Part shown: piece after piece, positions 36,701 to 44,422 of the stretch
Layout: every line of letters starts with the position of its first letter
How positions within the stretch are numbered: the first letter of the stretch is position 1
Assembly: GCA_934130545.1 (NCBI GenBank)
Contig: CAKOYD010000006.1
Location: forward strand, 1-64,000
Length of the DNA stretch: 64,000 bases
Direction of reading: 5' to 3'
Source: an uncultured Bacilli bacterium
Lineage (GTDB): Bacteria; Bacillota_I; Bacilli_A; RF39; UBA660
Position numbers and translations under genes: made by a program
The notes under the pieces: model-generated
The model's database searches: none
What the model saw: the letters and a program-made list of their open reading frames with translations, nothing else
Told to the model about the DNA's origin: nothing

Positions 36701-37828
36701 ATTATTCCTGTCCACTTCATTGAATTTTCCATCTTCAAGTTCTCTGTTATATTCTCTTGTGCTATCAAGTCTTTCATTATCAAGTTCACTCTCGTTTCTG
36801 CTGTCGTATTTATCTCTAATAGGTGTTCTGTTAATATATCCTTGATTTTCATTTCCTCGTATAACATTTTCTTCTCTTTCTTTAGGTAATCCAGCCTCAT
36901 AAGACCATACTTCCCTATGTTGTAATTCCTCTCTTTCACTTGTAAGTTCGGTATCTTGTAATCTCCTACTGTTCTGTAAGTTATCATTAGAATCACTCCT
37001 CTCATTTAATTCATCTTTATCATAAACTATATTGTTATTATTATCAAATGTACGAATTTTCTCTATTTCATTTATTCTTATGTTTTTTAATGTTTCATAA
37101 ATGTTAAGCAAAGTCATTTCACTTATATCGCTTGTTGCAGTACCTAAACTTACCAAAGTTTCAACATCTTGAAACATTACAATATCTTGAAAATCTGTGT
37201 ATATAAACTCTTTATCAGCATTACCACAACATTTATTTATAAGCATATATGCAATACTTTTTTGAAGTAATTTTTTATATTTATCAATTATTACTTCATT
37301 ATCTATATTCTCTAATCTAGTATTATATTTGTTGTTTATTAAATAATCAATGTAATCAGTTGCATTATCTTCAACTAAATTAGTTGCAACCGACTTTAAT
37401 CCATCTACAAATGTATCTTTATTTTCTAACTCTCCATATCTATTTTCTAGTGCCTCAATTACTTGATCTTGATATGCTACTCCTACATTCCAAACTCTAA
37501 CTTTTTTACCTTTTCTACCAAACATACTTTGAGTATCAGATACATCCCATACATATCTTATAGATGGTTTACCATACTTTTCAGTTATTAGTGCTATACC
37601 ACTATGACCTTTTTTAATTATTCTATTTAATTTAGTGTTCCAAACATCATAACTAGCACAAGCAATAGCAGTTGGTCGTTGGGCATATATTAGTAATTGT
37701 TCATCAAAATCATATTTATAATTTCTTGATGCACAGTTCAAAAACGATTGCCATTTTCTTGAATCAGAGGTTATAGTAGCAATCGTTTCATTATAGACAT
37801 CTTTAATTTCTACTAATGTTGTAGCCAT
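30740..37828 (-). CDS. Giant ArdC-methylase-Snf2 helicase protein
   Basis: 2362 aa, the largest gene here. Domains in order: ArdC-like N-terminus (residues about 20-110, FDEQLLIYAQRPTAIACASY, with a KKGHSGIAL block following); long charged linker with LPD-like strands (about 440-640); N6-adenine methylase core with PGCGIGNF (about 896) and GNVPFG in place of NPPF/Y (about 960); Snf2-type helicase with Walker A HEVGAGKT (about 1561), DEAH in VDEAHYYKN (about 1724) and motif VI QRSGRIIRQGNQ (about 2056); C-terminal coiled coil. Such proteins are typical of Tn1549-like ICEs and large plasmids. They may modify incoming DNA and remodel it against host restriction. Start ATG 37828 is preceded by an AGAGAGG site. 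Confidence 0.9.
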   Translation of the reverse strand: MATTLVEIKDVYNETIATITSDSRKWQSFLNCASRNYKYDFDEQLLIYAQRPTAIACASYDVWNTKLNRIIKKGHSGIALITEKYGKPSIRYVWDVSDTQSMFGRKGKKVRVWNVGVAYQDQVIEALENRYGELENKDTFVDGLKSVATNLVEDNATDYIDYLINNKYNTRLENIDNEVIIDKYKKLLQKSIAYMLINKCCGNADKEFIYTDFQDIVMFQDVETLVSLGTATSDISEMTLLNIYETLKNIRINEIEKIRTFDNNNNIVYDKDELNERSDSNDNLQNSRRLQDTELTSEREELQHREVWSYEAGLPKEREENVIRGNENQGYINRTPIRDKYDSRNESELDNERLDSTREYNRELEDGKFNEVDRNNEQLEEYSRGNSVERSSLQLEQENTNNSILFSDSRKNIVESELITNLEELDNNNSFTVARVKTNLYCVELHYIDGIATVELGTRTSEDTWENEIVEADWFNKGISVDALFDKLDQIFNDEFSSMIYMYDKNAGEIGLLYDVLNKYKIDDIELMYDDNGNIIAMDDEVVWYGKEFYDFLFDEVFVYEDNIPDLIEEKDYIRLKEYAYKYEKQDDKLPTEKEKIKIKTNEKEQLSLFTTREQELADVIVDMFNKCSKDTIWENSFSSTNIELKKWDHIKSNKRNLTITLKSSKNVDYASNFTYFNTNKESELRLKEQIEENKLFKMLEKDKDFAIRMTPDSIYVYYHNFDNKVLDLSIDKEEVLEDINTLIIDDLKEDTIPIPVKSKPKEVSYVLHPEVPLEERINYKITNDYLGVGTAKERYRNNIKAINVLRNCETENRYATKEEQEILSNYVGWGGLSEAFDPDKWTDEYYELKELLTDEEYEQAKESTLTAFYTPPIVIKSMYKALSNMGLDKGNILEPGCGIGNFIGMIPNNDKLKIYGVEKDIISGNIARQLYQKSSIAVKGFEDVNYSNSFFDVAIGNVPFGDIPVKDKKYDRKNFLIHDYFFAKTIDKVRPGGIIAFITSQGFMDKRNEDVRKYVASRADLIGAIRLPNNVFKDSAGTTITSDIIFLQKRESITDIMPDWINLDVDENNLKINKYFVDNPEMVIGEMKLVSTPFGEEPACVSIDGMNLEEMLNNAIPNIKGEIKNYKIDDIADNEDLSIEADVNVKNFSYAIVDDVIYYRENSRMFPQNLSETAKNRVKNLVKLRDITREIINLQLENASDEEIEDKQKELNNLYDNFIKKYGLINSRGNASVFSNDGSYFLLCSLEILDENGNLKRKADLFTKRTIKPKTKERIIENARDALIVSMQEKARVDIPYMQELCGLDTDKMLDDLKGEIFRVPEYGNPNNWVTADEYLSGNVREKLKIARQFAFEDSSYQINVDYLKEVIPKDIPPTEISVRIGATWIPEDIITEFILDLLDASIYARRDVKAHYSNMLGEWNIENKNYDRNTIAVTSTYGTNRANAYRLIEDALNLRDTKIFDYSYDEEGKKVATLNKKETAIAQAKQDKIKQAFQDWIWNDQERRERLTYLYNEKFNAIIPREYDGSHITFDGINPEITLRPHQVNAIARVLYGGNTLLAHEVGAGKTFEMVASAMESKRLGLCNKSLFVVPNHIIEQFASEFLQLYPSANILVSTKKDFETANRKKFCSRIATGEWDAVIIGHSQFEKIPMSVKRQVAILEQQLIDISKGIKDLKEHDGERFSIKALVKTQKGIEKKLETLNSTRRKDDVITFEELGVDRLFVDEAHYYKNLYLYTKMRNVGGIAQTEAQKSSDLFMKCRYLDEITGGKGIIFATGTPISNSMVELYTMQRYLQYDKLIESKLQHFDAWASTFGETITAIELAPEGTGYRTKTRFAKFYNLPELMSMFKEIADIKTSDTLNLPLPKANYENVVIKPSEIQLDLVNSLGERAEKVRNREVDAKEDNMLKITNEGRKIALDQRLINELLPDYENSKIDVCSQNIYKIWEETKDKKSAQLVFCDLSTPKGDGTFDAYTDLKKKLVAKGIPENEIEFIHNANTELQKQALFSKVRSGQVRVLMGSTIKMGAGTNCQDRLIALHDLDCPWRPSDLIQRSGRIIRQGNQNKEVYIYRYVTEKTFDAYLYQLVENKQKFISQIMTSKTPVRSAEDIDEVALSYAEIKALAAGNPLIIEKTELDTQVSKLKLLKQSYLNEQYDLEDRIKKKYPNHIKDLENNIKNYESDIKYLSDNYDNTENFSGMIIEGQEYLDKKLAGAKIIDKCKTITTNATKQIGEYKGFNMELKFYSFLKEYSLILKRDSTIVVSLGTSELGNITRIDNALNEISSTLINATTELENIKIQLEKAKAELGKPFIQEEELKVKQTRLNEVNKLLNMNEKTNEILDENDDSLEQNKQIYKKGIER

Positions 37829-37847
37829 TTATTTTACCTCTCTTTCT

Positions 37848-38171
37848 TTATTTTTTGTTTTCTCTGTTTTCAATTAAATTACTATAAAAATCTTCTACAT
37901 TATCATTTTTTTCAGCTCGTAATAATAATTGCCAAATCATATCACTAGCTTCGTTAGGAAAAAATCTCACATCTACAAATTCCACATTATCAGCATTAAC
38001 TCTTGGTACTGAATAAGTTAGCAACTTATTTTTTAACTTACCAGCAGTTGTTGAAAACTTTTCATCTTCAATATTCATTTTTATATTGAAGTCTAAAATA
38101 CCAACCAACTGATTAAACAAGTCTTTGCATAACGATACTTGTATAGATGGTGTCCTCGTTTGATGTGGCAT
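37848..38171 (-). CDS. Hypothetical protein next to the giant helicase gene
   Basis: 107 aa, soluble. No domain recognised (conserved-looking core VEFVDVRFFPNEASDMIWQL). It ends 19 bp before the giant methylase/helicase start and so is probably co-transcribed with it. Confidence 0.65.
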   Translation of the reverse strand: MPHQTRTPSIQVSLCKDLFNQLVGILDFNIKMNIEDEKFSTTAGKLKNKLLTYSVPRVNADNVEFVDVRFFPNEASDMIWQLLLRAEKNDNVEDFYSNLIENRENKK

Positions 38172-38207
38172 ATAGTTTCACTCCTTTCATTTTTATATTT
38201 AACATTC

Positions 38208-38435
38208 TCATCTCTCATCACTTCTGTCTTTATCTTTTCTTAAAGATATTTGTTCTACTACATTGCTTTCTTTTATTTCTACATCAATATTTTTTGACAA
38301 TTTATCTTTTATATCTTTAACAGTGATACTATCTAATGTATCTTTTAATATTCTTCTTGCCTCTTCCTCATTTTCTGCAACAACTGTTATTTTCATTCTT
38401 TCATATAAATTAACATTAAATTCATAATTATTCAT
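38208..38435 (-). CDS. Small protein, DpnD/PcfM-like pattern
   Basis: About 75 aa: strand, then ITVVAENEEEARRILKDTL helix, then strands and a charged tail ending DRSDER. Same plan as the protein at 8091-8306. ATG at 38435 follows AAGGAATG. Function unknown. Confidence 0.6.
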   Translation of the reverse strand: MNNYEFNVNLYERMKITVVAENEEEARRILKDTLDSITVKDIKDKLSKNIDVEIKESNVVEQISLRKDKDRSDER

Positions 38436-38664
38436 TTTGCATTCCTTCCTTTCTTTCTTCACAACAACTTAAAAAAGCAATTACTTTTTTATTTTTAATT
38501 GCTTTCTTTAAATCCAATAAAATAATTATTTCATTACCATTAACATCTTGTAATTTCGTTAAATCATCTAATCCAATATTTAAAATCTCTTTTTCAGTTT
38601 TAAATCCTGCTTTAAATATTTTTTCTAGTACTTTTGTTATTTGGCCTAAATTATACTTATTCAT
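38428..38664 (-). CDS. Small hypothetical protein
   Basis: 78 aa, helical, with a helix-hairpin-like centre (LGQITKVLEKIFKAGFKTEK, then IGLDDLTKL) reminiscent of DNA-binding repeats. Two Cys near the end (LSCCEER). It overlaps both the sortase end and the next gene. Function unknown. Confidence 0.6.
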   Translation of the reverse strand: MNKYNLGQITKVLEKIFKAGFKTEKEILNIGLDDLTKLQDVNGNEIIILLDLKKAIKNKKVIAFLSCCEERKEGMQNE

Positions 38665-39301
38665 AATTTTCCTCGCTTTCTAATTCCAAAATATAAACAA
38701 TTTGCTTTGTCTTATCAGTTTGACTACAAGTAATTAAAGTTAAAGTATTCTTTTTATTATCTCTATGAATTACAACTTTTCCTGTCTTTTCAACTTCGTA
38801 TTTTCCCGCAACTTTATATGTGTATTTAATGTTATTAAAATATACATAAGCAATATCATCATTACTTAATTTATATAGATTTTTAAAAAATGAAGTATAA
38901 CTATTACCTGAATGAGCTGCAATTATTAAATTACCATTTTTAACATTCGGCATATCGCTACCTTTTATTACTTGTAAGTTTTTATTAACATTATTATTAT
39001 TATCTTTAATATTTAAAAATCCTCTTTTAATATTTATTTTAGGTATTTCAAGGACTCCGATATAATCATAAGTTGGAGTTTGTTCTTCTTCTTGTTTAGG
39101 TTGTTCTTGGGTATCTTCCTCATCTATATCAACCTTAATTACTTCTGTTTCTTCTTTTCCTATATTTAAAAATTCTTGTGCCTTTTTATAATCTCTTAAT
39201 TCTATATAGTAATTGTATCCCATCCTACCTATATACATAAAAGCACCAATTAAAAATATGAAAGAGGCAACTAATTTAATTAGTCGCTCTTTCTTACTCA
39301 T
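38657..39301 (-). CDS. Sortase (class B/D-like), atypical active site
   Basis: About 214 aa. N-terminal membrane anchor (residues 10-30), a Glu/Gln-rich linker, then the sortase fold with catalytic His in AAHSGN (about 127) and Cys in TLITCSQT (about 192). The Arg expected a few residues after the Cys is not evident: TDKTKQIVYILEL has Lys/Gln at that place. It should anchor or polymerise the adjacent surface protein, whose sorting signal is VPNTI. ATG at 39301 avoids a long overlap, but its binding site is weak and 39334 is possible. Confidence 0.85.
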   Translation of the reverse strand: MSKKERLIKLVASFIFLIGAFMYIGRMGYNYYIELRDYKKAQEFLNIGKEETEVIKVDIDEEDTQEQPKQEEEQTPTYDYIGVLEIPKINIKRGFLNIKDNNNNVNKNLQVIKGSDMPNVKNGNLIIAAHSGNSYTSFFKNLYKLSNDDIAYVYFNNIKYTYKVAGKYEVEKTGKVVIHRDNKKNTLTLITCSQTDKTKQIVYILELESEENYE

Positions 39302-39305
39302 ATTT

Positions 39306-41879
39306 TTATTTTCTTTTGTTCTTTTTAGAAACATAAAGAACTACCCCCAATCCTACTATCATACAAGTTATACTAATTACTGTATATAATTTACTTTCGT
39401 TAGCAATAGTATTTGGTACTTCAACTATTTGTTCATTTGTTAAAGTAGCCTTAACTATCTCTCCATTTTCTTTTATTTCAAACTCTACAATTTCATCAGT
39501 AATTTGATAACCTTTTGCACTTTCTTTCTCAATAATATGTCCTTTTCCTATAAATAAATCTTTAATAATAATTTGCCCGTTTTCATCAGTAAGTCCTGAA
39601 AATATCAAAGTAGATTCTATTGTTCCATCTTCAAGTTCTTTATCTGAATAGATTTCTATTAAAGTATTTGGAATAGGTTTACTACTTACTAAATCGGTTT
39701 TAGTAAATTCTAATGTACCTTTTTTGTAATAGTTTTGAAGTTCTACATCTTTAATTATTTCTTTTGTATATTGGTCTTTATACTTTAATTCAAAAGTGTA
39801 TAACTTATCATCTAATATATGATTTTTTTCGGTAGTTTTTTCTTTTAGGTAATATTTTCCTAACTCTAATCCGTCAATAGTTGCCTTTCCATCAACAGTA
39901 ATAACAGTTGTTATTAACTCATCTTTTGAATATTTTTTCTTACCACTAACATAAATATCTTCATTAGCATATAATTCAAGTTCTACTTCACTTAATAATA
40001 TTTTTTCATATTCAAAAGTGTTATTTCCTATTACTAATTTTTCTCCATATTTAGTAATATTTATTTTACCTTTTACTCGTTCGTTAGCAAACTTAACGAC
40101 TAATAAAGCGCCATAATCTTTATCAACTATTATTTCACTACCATCTCCAATATGAATTGGCATTGTTTCACTATTCCATACATAACCATCTAATACTTGA
40201 TCTTCTACTTCTTCAAGCAAGAAATCTCCAACCAAGTTTGCAGGGGTAATAATTACACCATTTTTATCAGTTTCATACTCACATACTTTTTTAGCTGTTG
40301 GATATGTTATAGTTTGGCATACATACTCATTTGTACTTGCATCTTTAATTCTAAACTTTATACCTGCTTTTGTAATTACCTCTCCTGTTTCTTTATCAGT
40401 CTTAATAACTTTTAATTTTGCTTCAATAGGTGCATTACTAATTAGTTTATAAATATCACTTCCTGAATTTTCGTTTACTTCTACTTCAAAGTCTTTAACT
40501 TTTTCGTAGTTTGGAGTTGAAGTAATTTGCTTGAAAGTGTATTTTCCGTAAGGCAATTTTATTTTTGCATATCCTTTGTCATCTGTTGTAATACTACTTA
40601 CTAAACAAGTTTTTCCACTTCTTAATAATGGACTAAGATTACAATTATTTAAGTAAATATCAAATGTTATATTAGGTTCTCCTTTTAATATTCCTGTACT
40701 ACTACTTGCAAATGTTTTAAATAATATAATATCTGCATCAATAACCTTTTCATATACTTCTACATTAGCAATTAAATTATCTTTATCCACAGTAAATAAA
40801 TATTTATTATTTGTATCTAATGTATAACCTTTACTAGGTGATATTTCTTTTAAATAAAACTCTCCCAGTGATGGTAAATAATCACTTATTCCATAACCAT
40901 TATCATCAGTAGTGATTTCTCCAACTAATTCATCATTTGAATCATATATACCATATTTTGCTCCTCCAAGTGTTGCATTTCCTTGTGGAATATTATTTTT
41001 AGTTTCACTATCTACTTTATAGATTTCTACTTTTCCACCAACTGATTCTAACTCAATATTCATAGGAATAGGATCAGCATTTCCAACTCGCATCACATTT
41101 TGTGAGTGATTAGAATAATAAACAACAGGTGGAGTTGTCCAATATGATAGTTTCTTAACTAATTTAACTTTAACATTCTCTATTGAATTAGATGTTATTG
41201 TTAGTGTATTACCATTTATACTTGCAGTACCATTTTCCACAGATGATACTTTAAAATCACTTAATACACTATTGCTATCAGTAATATCTATACTTTTTCC
41301 AATAGGTAATTTTACATCATCAAGATTAAATTCGGGTTTTGTATAATGTTTTGCTAATATACTTTCCATTTCTGCTATTTCACTAGCAAACTTATTTGGC
41401 AAATCTTTTCCATTTAGAGTGTCTGTAAACACAATTCTTGATGTAGGATCTGCTGTTCTCCATATCATAACTTGTGCAATTATATACCACTTTTGCGCAG
41501 AATGGTCATAGCTATTATCTTTGTATTGATAACCATAGTACGCTAAAAGTGATATTCTTTGCCATTGCTTTTCTGTCATATTAAGAACTACTGCAAAATC
41601 GCTTCGTGCTATATTATAATATGGTAAGTTATTATCTATATCAACAAATGGTTGTAAGCAATATACAAACTTATTGTCTTCACTTCTTCTAATAAAATTG
41701 GCTTGATGATAATTAATGTATCCGTCTTTCCTATATTTTTTAATATAAACATCGGCTATCTTTTCTGATGGCCAAATAGCTTCTCCCGTGTATTGTTCGG
41801 CTTTAACCTTCGTAATGCCAAAAAATATTGTTAAAAAAAGTATGCCAATCATAGCATACAAAGTTCTTTTATTTTTCAT
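39306..41879 (-). CDS. Thioester/Cna-B surface adhesin with sorting signal
   Basis: About 857 aa. Signal peptide (residues 1-27, KVKA/E). An N-terminal domain (about 30-260) has Cys in VYCLQPF (about 75) and Gln in AQVMIW (about 135), the pair that forms the internal thioester in TQXA/TED adhesins, which bind host or partner surfaces covalently. Then several Cna-B/SpaA-type prealbumin repeats with ELYSDKEL- or KYGIYDSND-like cores and E-containing YYLKE strands expected to form isopeptide bonds. The C-terminus is VPNTIANES, a helix and KKNKRK, a non-canonical LPxTG-like signal. Start 41879 is set by AAGGAAGG. With its sortase just downstream, it likely promotes mating contact or colonisation. 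Confidence 0.88.
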   Translation of the reverse strand: MKNKRTLYAMIGILFLTIFFGITKVKAEQYTGEAIWPSEKIADVYIKKYRKDGYINYHQANFIRRSEDNKFVYCLQPFVDIDNNLPYYNIARSDFAVVLNMTEKQWQRISLLAYYGYQYKDNSYDHSAQKWYIIAQVMIWRTADPTSRIVFTDTLNGKDLPNKFASEIAEMESILAKHYTKPEFNLDDVKLPIGKSIDITDSNSVLSDFKVSSVENGTASINGNTLTITSNSIENVKVKLVKKLSYWTTPPVVYYSNHSQNVMRVGNADPIPMNIELESVGGKVEIYKVDSETKNNIPQGNATLGGAKYGIYDSNDELVGEITTDDNGYGISDYLPSLGEFYLKEISPSKGYTLDTNNKYLFTVDKDNLIANVEVYEKVIDADIILFKTFASSSTGILKGEPNITFDIYLNNCNLSPLLRSGKTCLVSSITTDDKGYAKIKLPYGKYTFKQITSTPNYEKVKDFEVEVNENSGSDIYKLISNAPIEAKLKVIKTDKETGEVITKAGIKFRIKDASTNEYVCQTITYPTAKKVCEYETDKNGVIITPANLVGDFLLEEVEDQVLDGYVWNSETMPIHIGDGSEIIVDKDYGALLVVKFANERVKGKINITKYGEKLVIGNNTFEYEKILLSEVELELYANEDIYVSGKKKYSKDELITTVITVDGKATIDGLELGKYYLKEKTTEKNHILDDKLYTFELKYKDQYTKEIIKDVELQNYYKKGTLEFTKTDLVSSKPIPNTLIEIYSDKELEDGTIESTLIFSGLTDENGQIIIKDLFIGKGHIIEKESAKGYQITDEIVEFEIKENGEIVKATLTNEQIVEVPNTIANESKLYTVISITCMIVGLGVVLYVSKKNKRK

Positions 41880-41927
41880 TTTTATCTTTCCTTCCTTTTC
41901 TAAAATAAAAAAAGCACTCAATAGTGC

Positions 41928-42500
41928 CTAGAATAACTTAATCATTTCTCCTAAATATCTACCTGATGGACTATTTATTGTGGAACAAGAAAATCCCATT
42001 CCTGTACTTTCTCCATACTTTATACAAGCATTAAAACAAGCATCTTCACTACCATATTCCTCAATAGAAAAATCAATTTTCGCCCATTTCCACATCGGTT
42101 TATTGTAGTATTCATCTTCACTCATTCCAAGTTCTTCCCAAACATTAATTTCTTTTGTTTCTTCTTGTTTAGGTTGACTAATAGCATTATTTTTAACTTG
42201 TTCTTGTTGCTCTGGCACAGTTTGTTTAGGAACACTAACTTCTTGCTTATTTTCCACTTCTTCTTGTTTAATTTCTTTATCCACAATTTCTGTTGATAAA
42301 TCTTTTTCAGTTGAAACAATCTCGTTTTCTTCTAATCTCTCATTTTGAGTAATACTTTCAACTTCCTTTTGTTCTTCATACTCAACTTGAATTGATTTCA
42401 TTTCATCTTGATTTGGAATTGCTTGACCATTAAAAGCACTACCAACTCCAATTACAAGACTTATTACTACAAAAGCTATAAAAATTCGTATTAATTTCAT
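41928..42500 (-). CDS. Secreted protein with Cys-containing C-terminal module
   Basis: 190 aa. N-terminal signal or anchor helix (residues 3-22), a low-complexity Glu/Gln/Val/Pro linker (30-120) suited to span the wall, and a C-terminal domain of about 65 aa with three Cys (DACFNACIKYG and FSCSTIN). No known domain. It lies directly upstream of the adhesin and sortase genes in the same direction, so it may be an accessory of the surface apparatus. Confidence 0.65.
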   Translation of the reverse strand: MKLIRIFIAFVVISLVIGVGSAFNGQAIPNQDEMKSIQVEYEEQKEVESITQNERLEENEIVSTEKDLSTEIVDKEIKQEEVENKQEVSVPKQTVPEQQEQVKNNAISQPKQEETKEINVWEELGMSEDEYYNKPMWKWAKIDFSIEEYGSEDACFNACIKYGESTGMGFSCSTINSPSGRYLGEMIKLF

Positions 42501-42649
42501 TTCACATCACTCCTTTTCTTTGCACTTAATGTAGCACATTCTAACTATTTTGTCATATCTACTAATTATTTCTTTTTCAGTTAGTAATAATAGTTAGTAT
42601 TTTTTTAGGGGAGATTGTAAGAGGGGTCTTTTTGTCAAAAATACTCCCA
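42501..42649 (-). promoter_or_regulatory. Gap after parB with repeated AGTTAGTA
   Basis: AGTTAGTA occurs twice (42579-42586 and 42592-42599), with inverted CTAACTAT at 42541. On the minus strand TTGACA occurs just after parB. It may hold a promoter and operator for the surface-protein genes. No parS-like long palindrome was recognised. Confidence 0.4.
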
Positions 42650-43618
42650 CTATCTCTCCTGACTTTCTTTTTCTTTCTTTTTTTGCAACCACCTCCCATA
42701 AAAACTCACTGCCTTAACAACATAATCTTCCTTTTCTTCATTCGTAGTTAAATTAGTTGGGAGTACATTATTTAACTTTTCCATATTAACTTTTAGAGTT
42801 TGTACTTGATTAGGTTTTTCTTGCTCTAAAATCGTTTCCATATACTCTCTCGTAAGTCTATTATCTTTACTTAATCTTTTAAAATCTTGTGCTTGTGATA
42901 ATGATGGAGTACATACAAAACATTCCATAATATCTAAAAGTTCCTTTTGTTCTTCTTCTTTCAAATACGATATTTCAACTGCCGGTCTAAATGCCATACT
43001 TGGAGATAATTTCAAAACATCATTATCTACCATTTGAAGTATTTGAGGTATTAGTTCGGTAAGTCGTATATATCTATGTACTTGTCTAGCACTTTCGTTG
43101 TTTTCCATACCTATTATATCAACAGTTTTTAACTTGTCGCCCATTGGGCAAGAAGTTATATTTTTACCTTGATGACTTAATGCTTCCATTTTTAGTTTAT
43201 AAGCAAATGCTTTCTCACTTGGTAATATCTTCTCCCTTTGCAAATTACTATCTACCATTATGATAGTTGCCTCATCATCAGTTAAATCTCTTACTATACA
43301 AGGTATTGTTTCTAGTCCTGCTAACTGACTTGCGAACTTTCTACGATGTCCTGAAATCATTTCGTATTTACCATTTTTCTTTGGTCTTACTAATGTAGGA
43401 ACTAACACTCCATTTTCTGTAATACTTTCAGCCATTTGTTTCATTTCTTCGTTATTTATTACTTTAAATGGATGTTTAGGGAAGTCATCAATATCACTTA
43501 AACTTATATTCACTACTTTTTCTTTATTTTTATCATCTCTCTGTTCTTGTGTTGAGAACAAGTCATCATCTAGCAAAATCTTTGGTAGAGGCATTTTTGT
43601 ATCTCTCTTTACCACCAT
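42650..43618 (-). CDS. parB: ParB-type partition/nuclease-like protein
   Basis: About 322 aa. ParB/Srx domain with LVRPKKNGKYEMISGHRRKF and DSNLQREKILPSEKAFAYK, followed by an HTH region. The GHRR and NLQRE boxes are intact, as needed for CTP/parS-dependent clamping. ATG at 43618 is set by GGGAGGTG directly upstream. It overlaps the end of parA. It would stabilise the excised circular form of the ICE. Confidence 0.92.
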   Translation of the reverse strand: MVVKRDTKMPLPKILLDDDLFSTQEQRDDKNKEKVVNISLSDIDDFPKHPFKVINNEEMKQMAESITENGVLVPTLVRPKKNGKYEMISGHRRKFASQLAGLETIPCIVRDLTDDEATIIMVDSNLQREKILPSEKAFAYKLKMEALSHQGKNITSCPMGDKLKTVDIIGMENNESARQVHRYIRLTELIPQILQMVDNDVLKLSPSMAFRPAVEISYLKEEEQKELLDIMECFVCTPSLSQAQDFKRLSKDNRLTREYMETILEQEKPNQVQTLKVNMEKLNNVLPTNLTTNEEKEDYVVKAVSFYGRWLQKKKEKESQER

Positions 43619-44396
43619 CCAACACCTCCCTTGCAAATAATGAATACGACTCTGCTACTTTACTACTCTTATCATACGAGAATATACTTTCCCCACAGGA
43701 TGTTGACTTGGCAACATTAACTGCCATAGGTATTTGGGTATTGTAAATCTTAACTTTACTCCCATAATTTTCTTGTAATTCTAATCTTACCTGACTAGGT
43801 AAAGTAGTTCTTTTATCTACTAATGTTAATAATACTCCATCTACCATTAGGTTAGGGTTTATCTGTTTTCGTACTCTTGAAATTGTTTGTAAAAACTGTC
43901 CCATACCTTTGGCTGCTAAAAACTGTGTTTGAACCGGAATAATTACTTTATCGGCACATGCTAGTGCATTTATTGTTATCATTCCTAAACTAGGCATACA
44001 GTCTATTAAAATATAATCATACTTATCTTTATATTTAGATAATGTATTTCTCATAACACTTTCTCTACTCATTACATTAACAAGTCCTACCTCTAATTGT
44101 GATAAGTCTAAATTAGATGGTATTAAATCAACATTTTCATTATGATGTAATATTACACTATCAACATTTATGTTGTCATCTCTAATAGTGGCACTCATCA
44201 CATCTGCTAATGTAGTTTCTATTTGGTCTAAATCATTCCATCCCATACAAGTAGTTAAATCTCCCTGTGGATCGGCATCTACCAATAGAACTTTATTTCC
44301 TTCTTTTGCTAATGCTACACCCAAATTAAAAGTGGTAGTTGTTTTTCCAACTCCACCTTTTTGATTAGCAATAGCATATATCTTACAATTATTCAC
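43566..44396 (-). CDS. parA: ParA-type partition ATPase
   Basis: 276 aa. Deviant Walker A KGGVGKTTTTFNLG at residues 11-24, VDADPQGDLTTC (Walker A' region) and DYILIDCMPSLGMITINALA (Walker B). Works with ParB downstream to segregate the circular element. The start lies 26 bp after the stop of integrase 3, so integrase 3 and parAB may share a transcript. Confidence 0.95.
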   Translation of the reverse strand: MNNCKIYAIANQKGGVGKTTTTFNLGVALAKEGNKVLLVDADPQGDLTTCMGWNDLDQIETTLADVMSATIRDDNINVDSVILHHNENVDLIPSNLDLSQLEVGLVNVMSRESVMRNTLSKYKDKYDYILIDCMPSLGMITINALACADKVIIPVQTQFLAAKGMGQFLQTISRVRKQINPNLMVDGVLLTLVDKRTTLPSQVRLELQENYGSKVKIYNTQIPMAVNVAKSTSCGESIFSYDKSSKVAESYSLFAREVLDGGKERYKNASTKDFAR

Positions 44397-44422
44397 TTTT
44401 TCTCTCCCTTCTTTTATGTTAA

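Noticed and set aside
36643..37005. A 120-codon open frame on the minus strand inside the giant methylase/helicase gene
   Set aside because: Overlaps a charged linker of that gene in another frame; no separate start signal or homology.
42122..42319. A Lys-rich 65-codon frame
   Set aside because: It is an out-of-frame reading of the Glu/Gln-rich linker of the secreted protein at 41928-42500.
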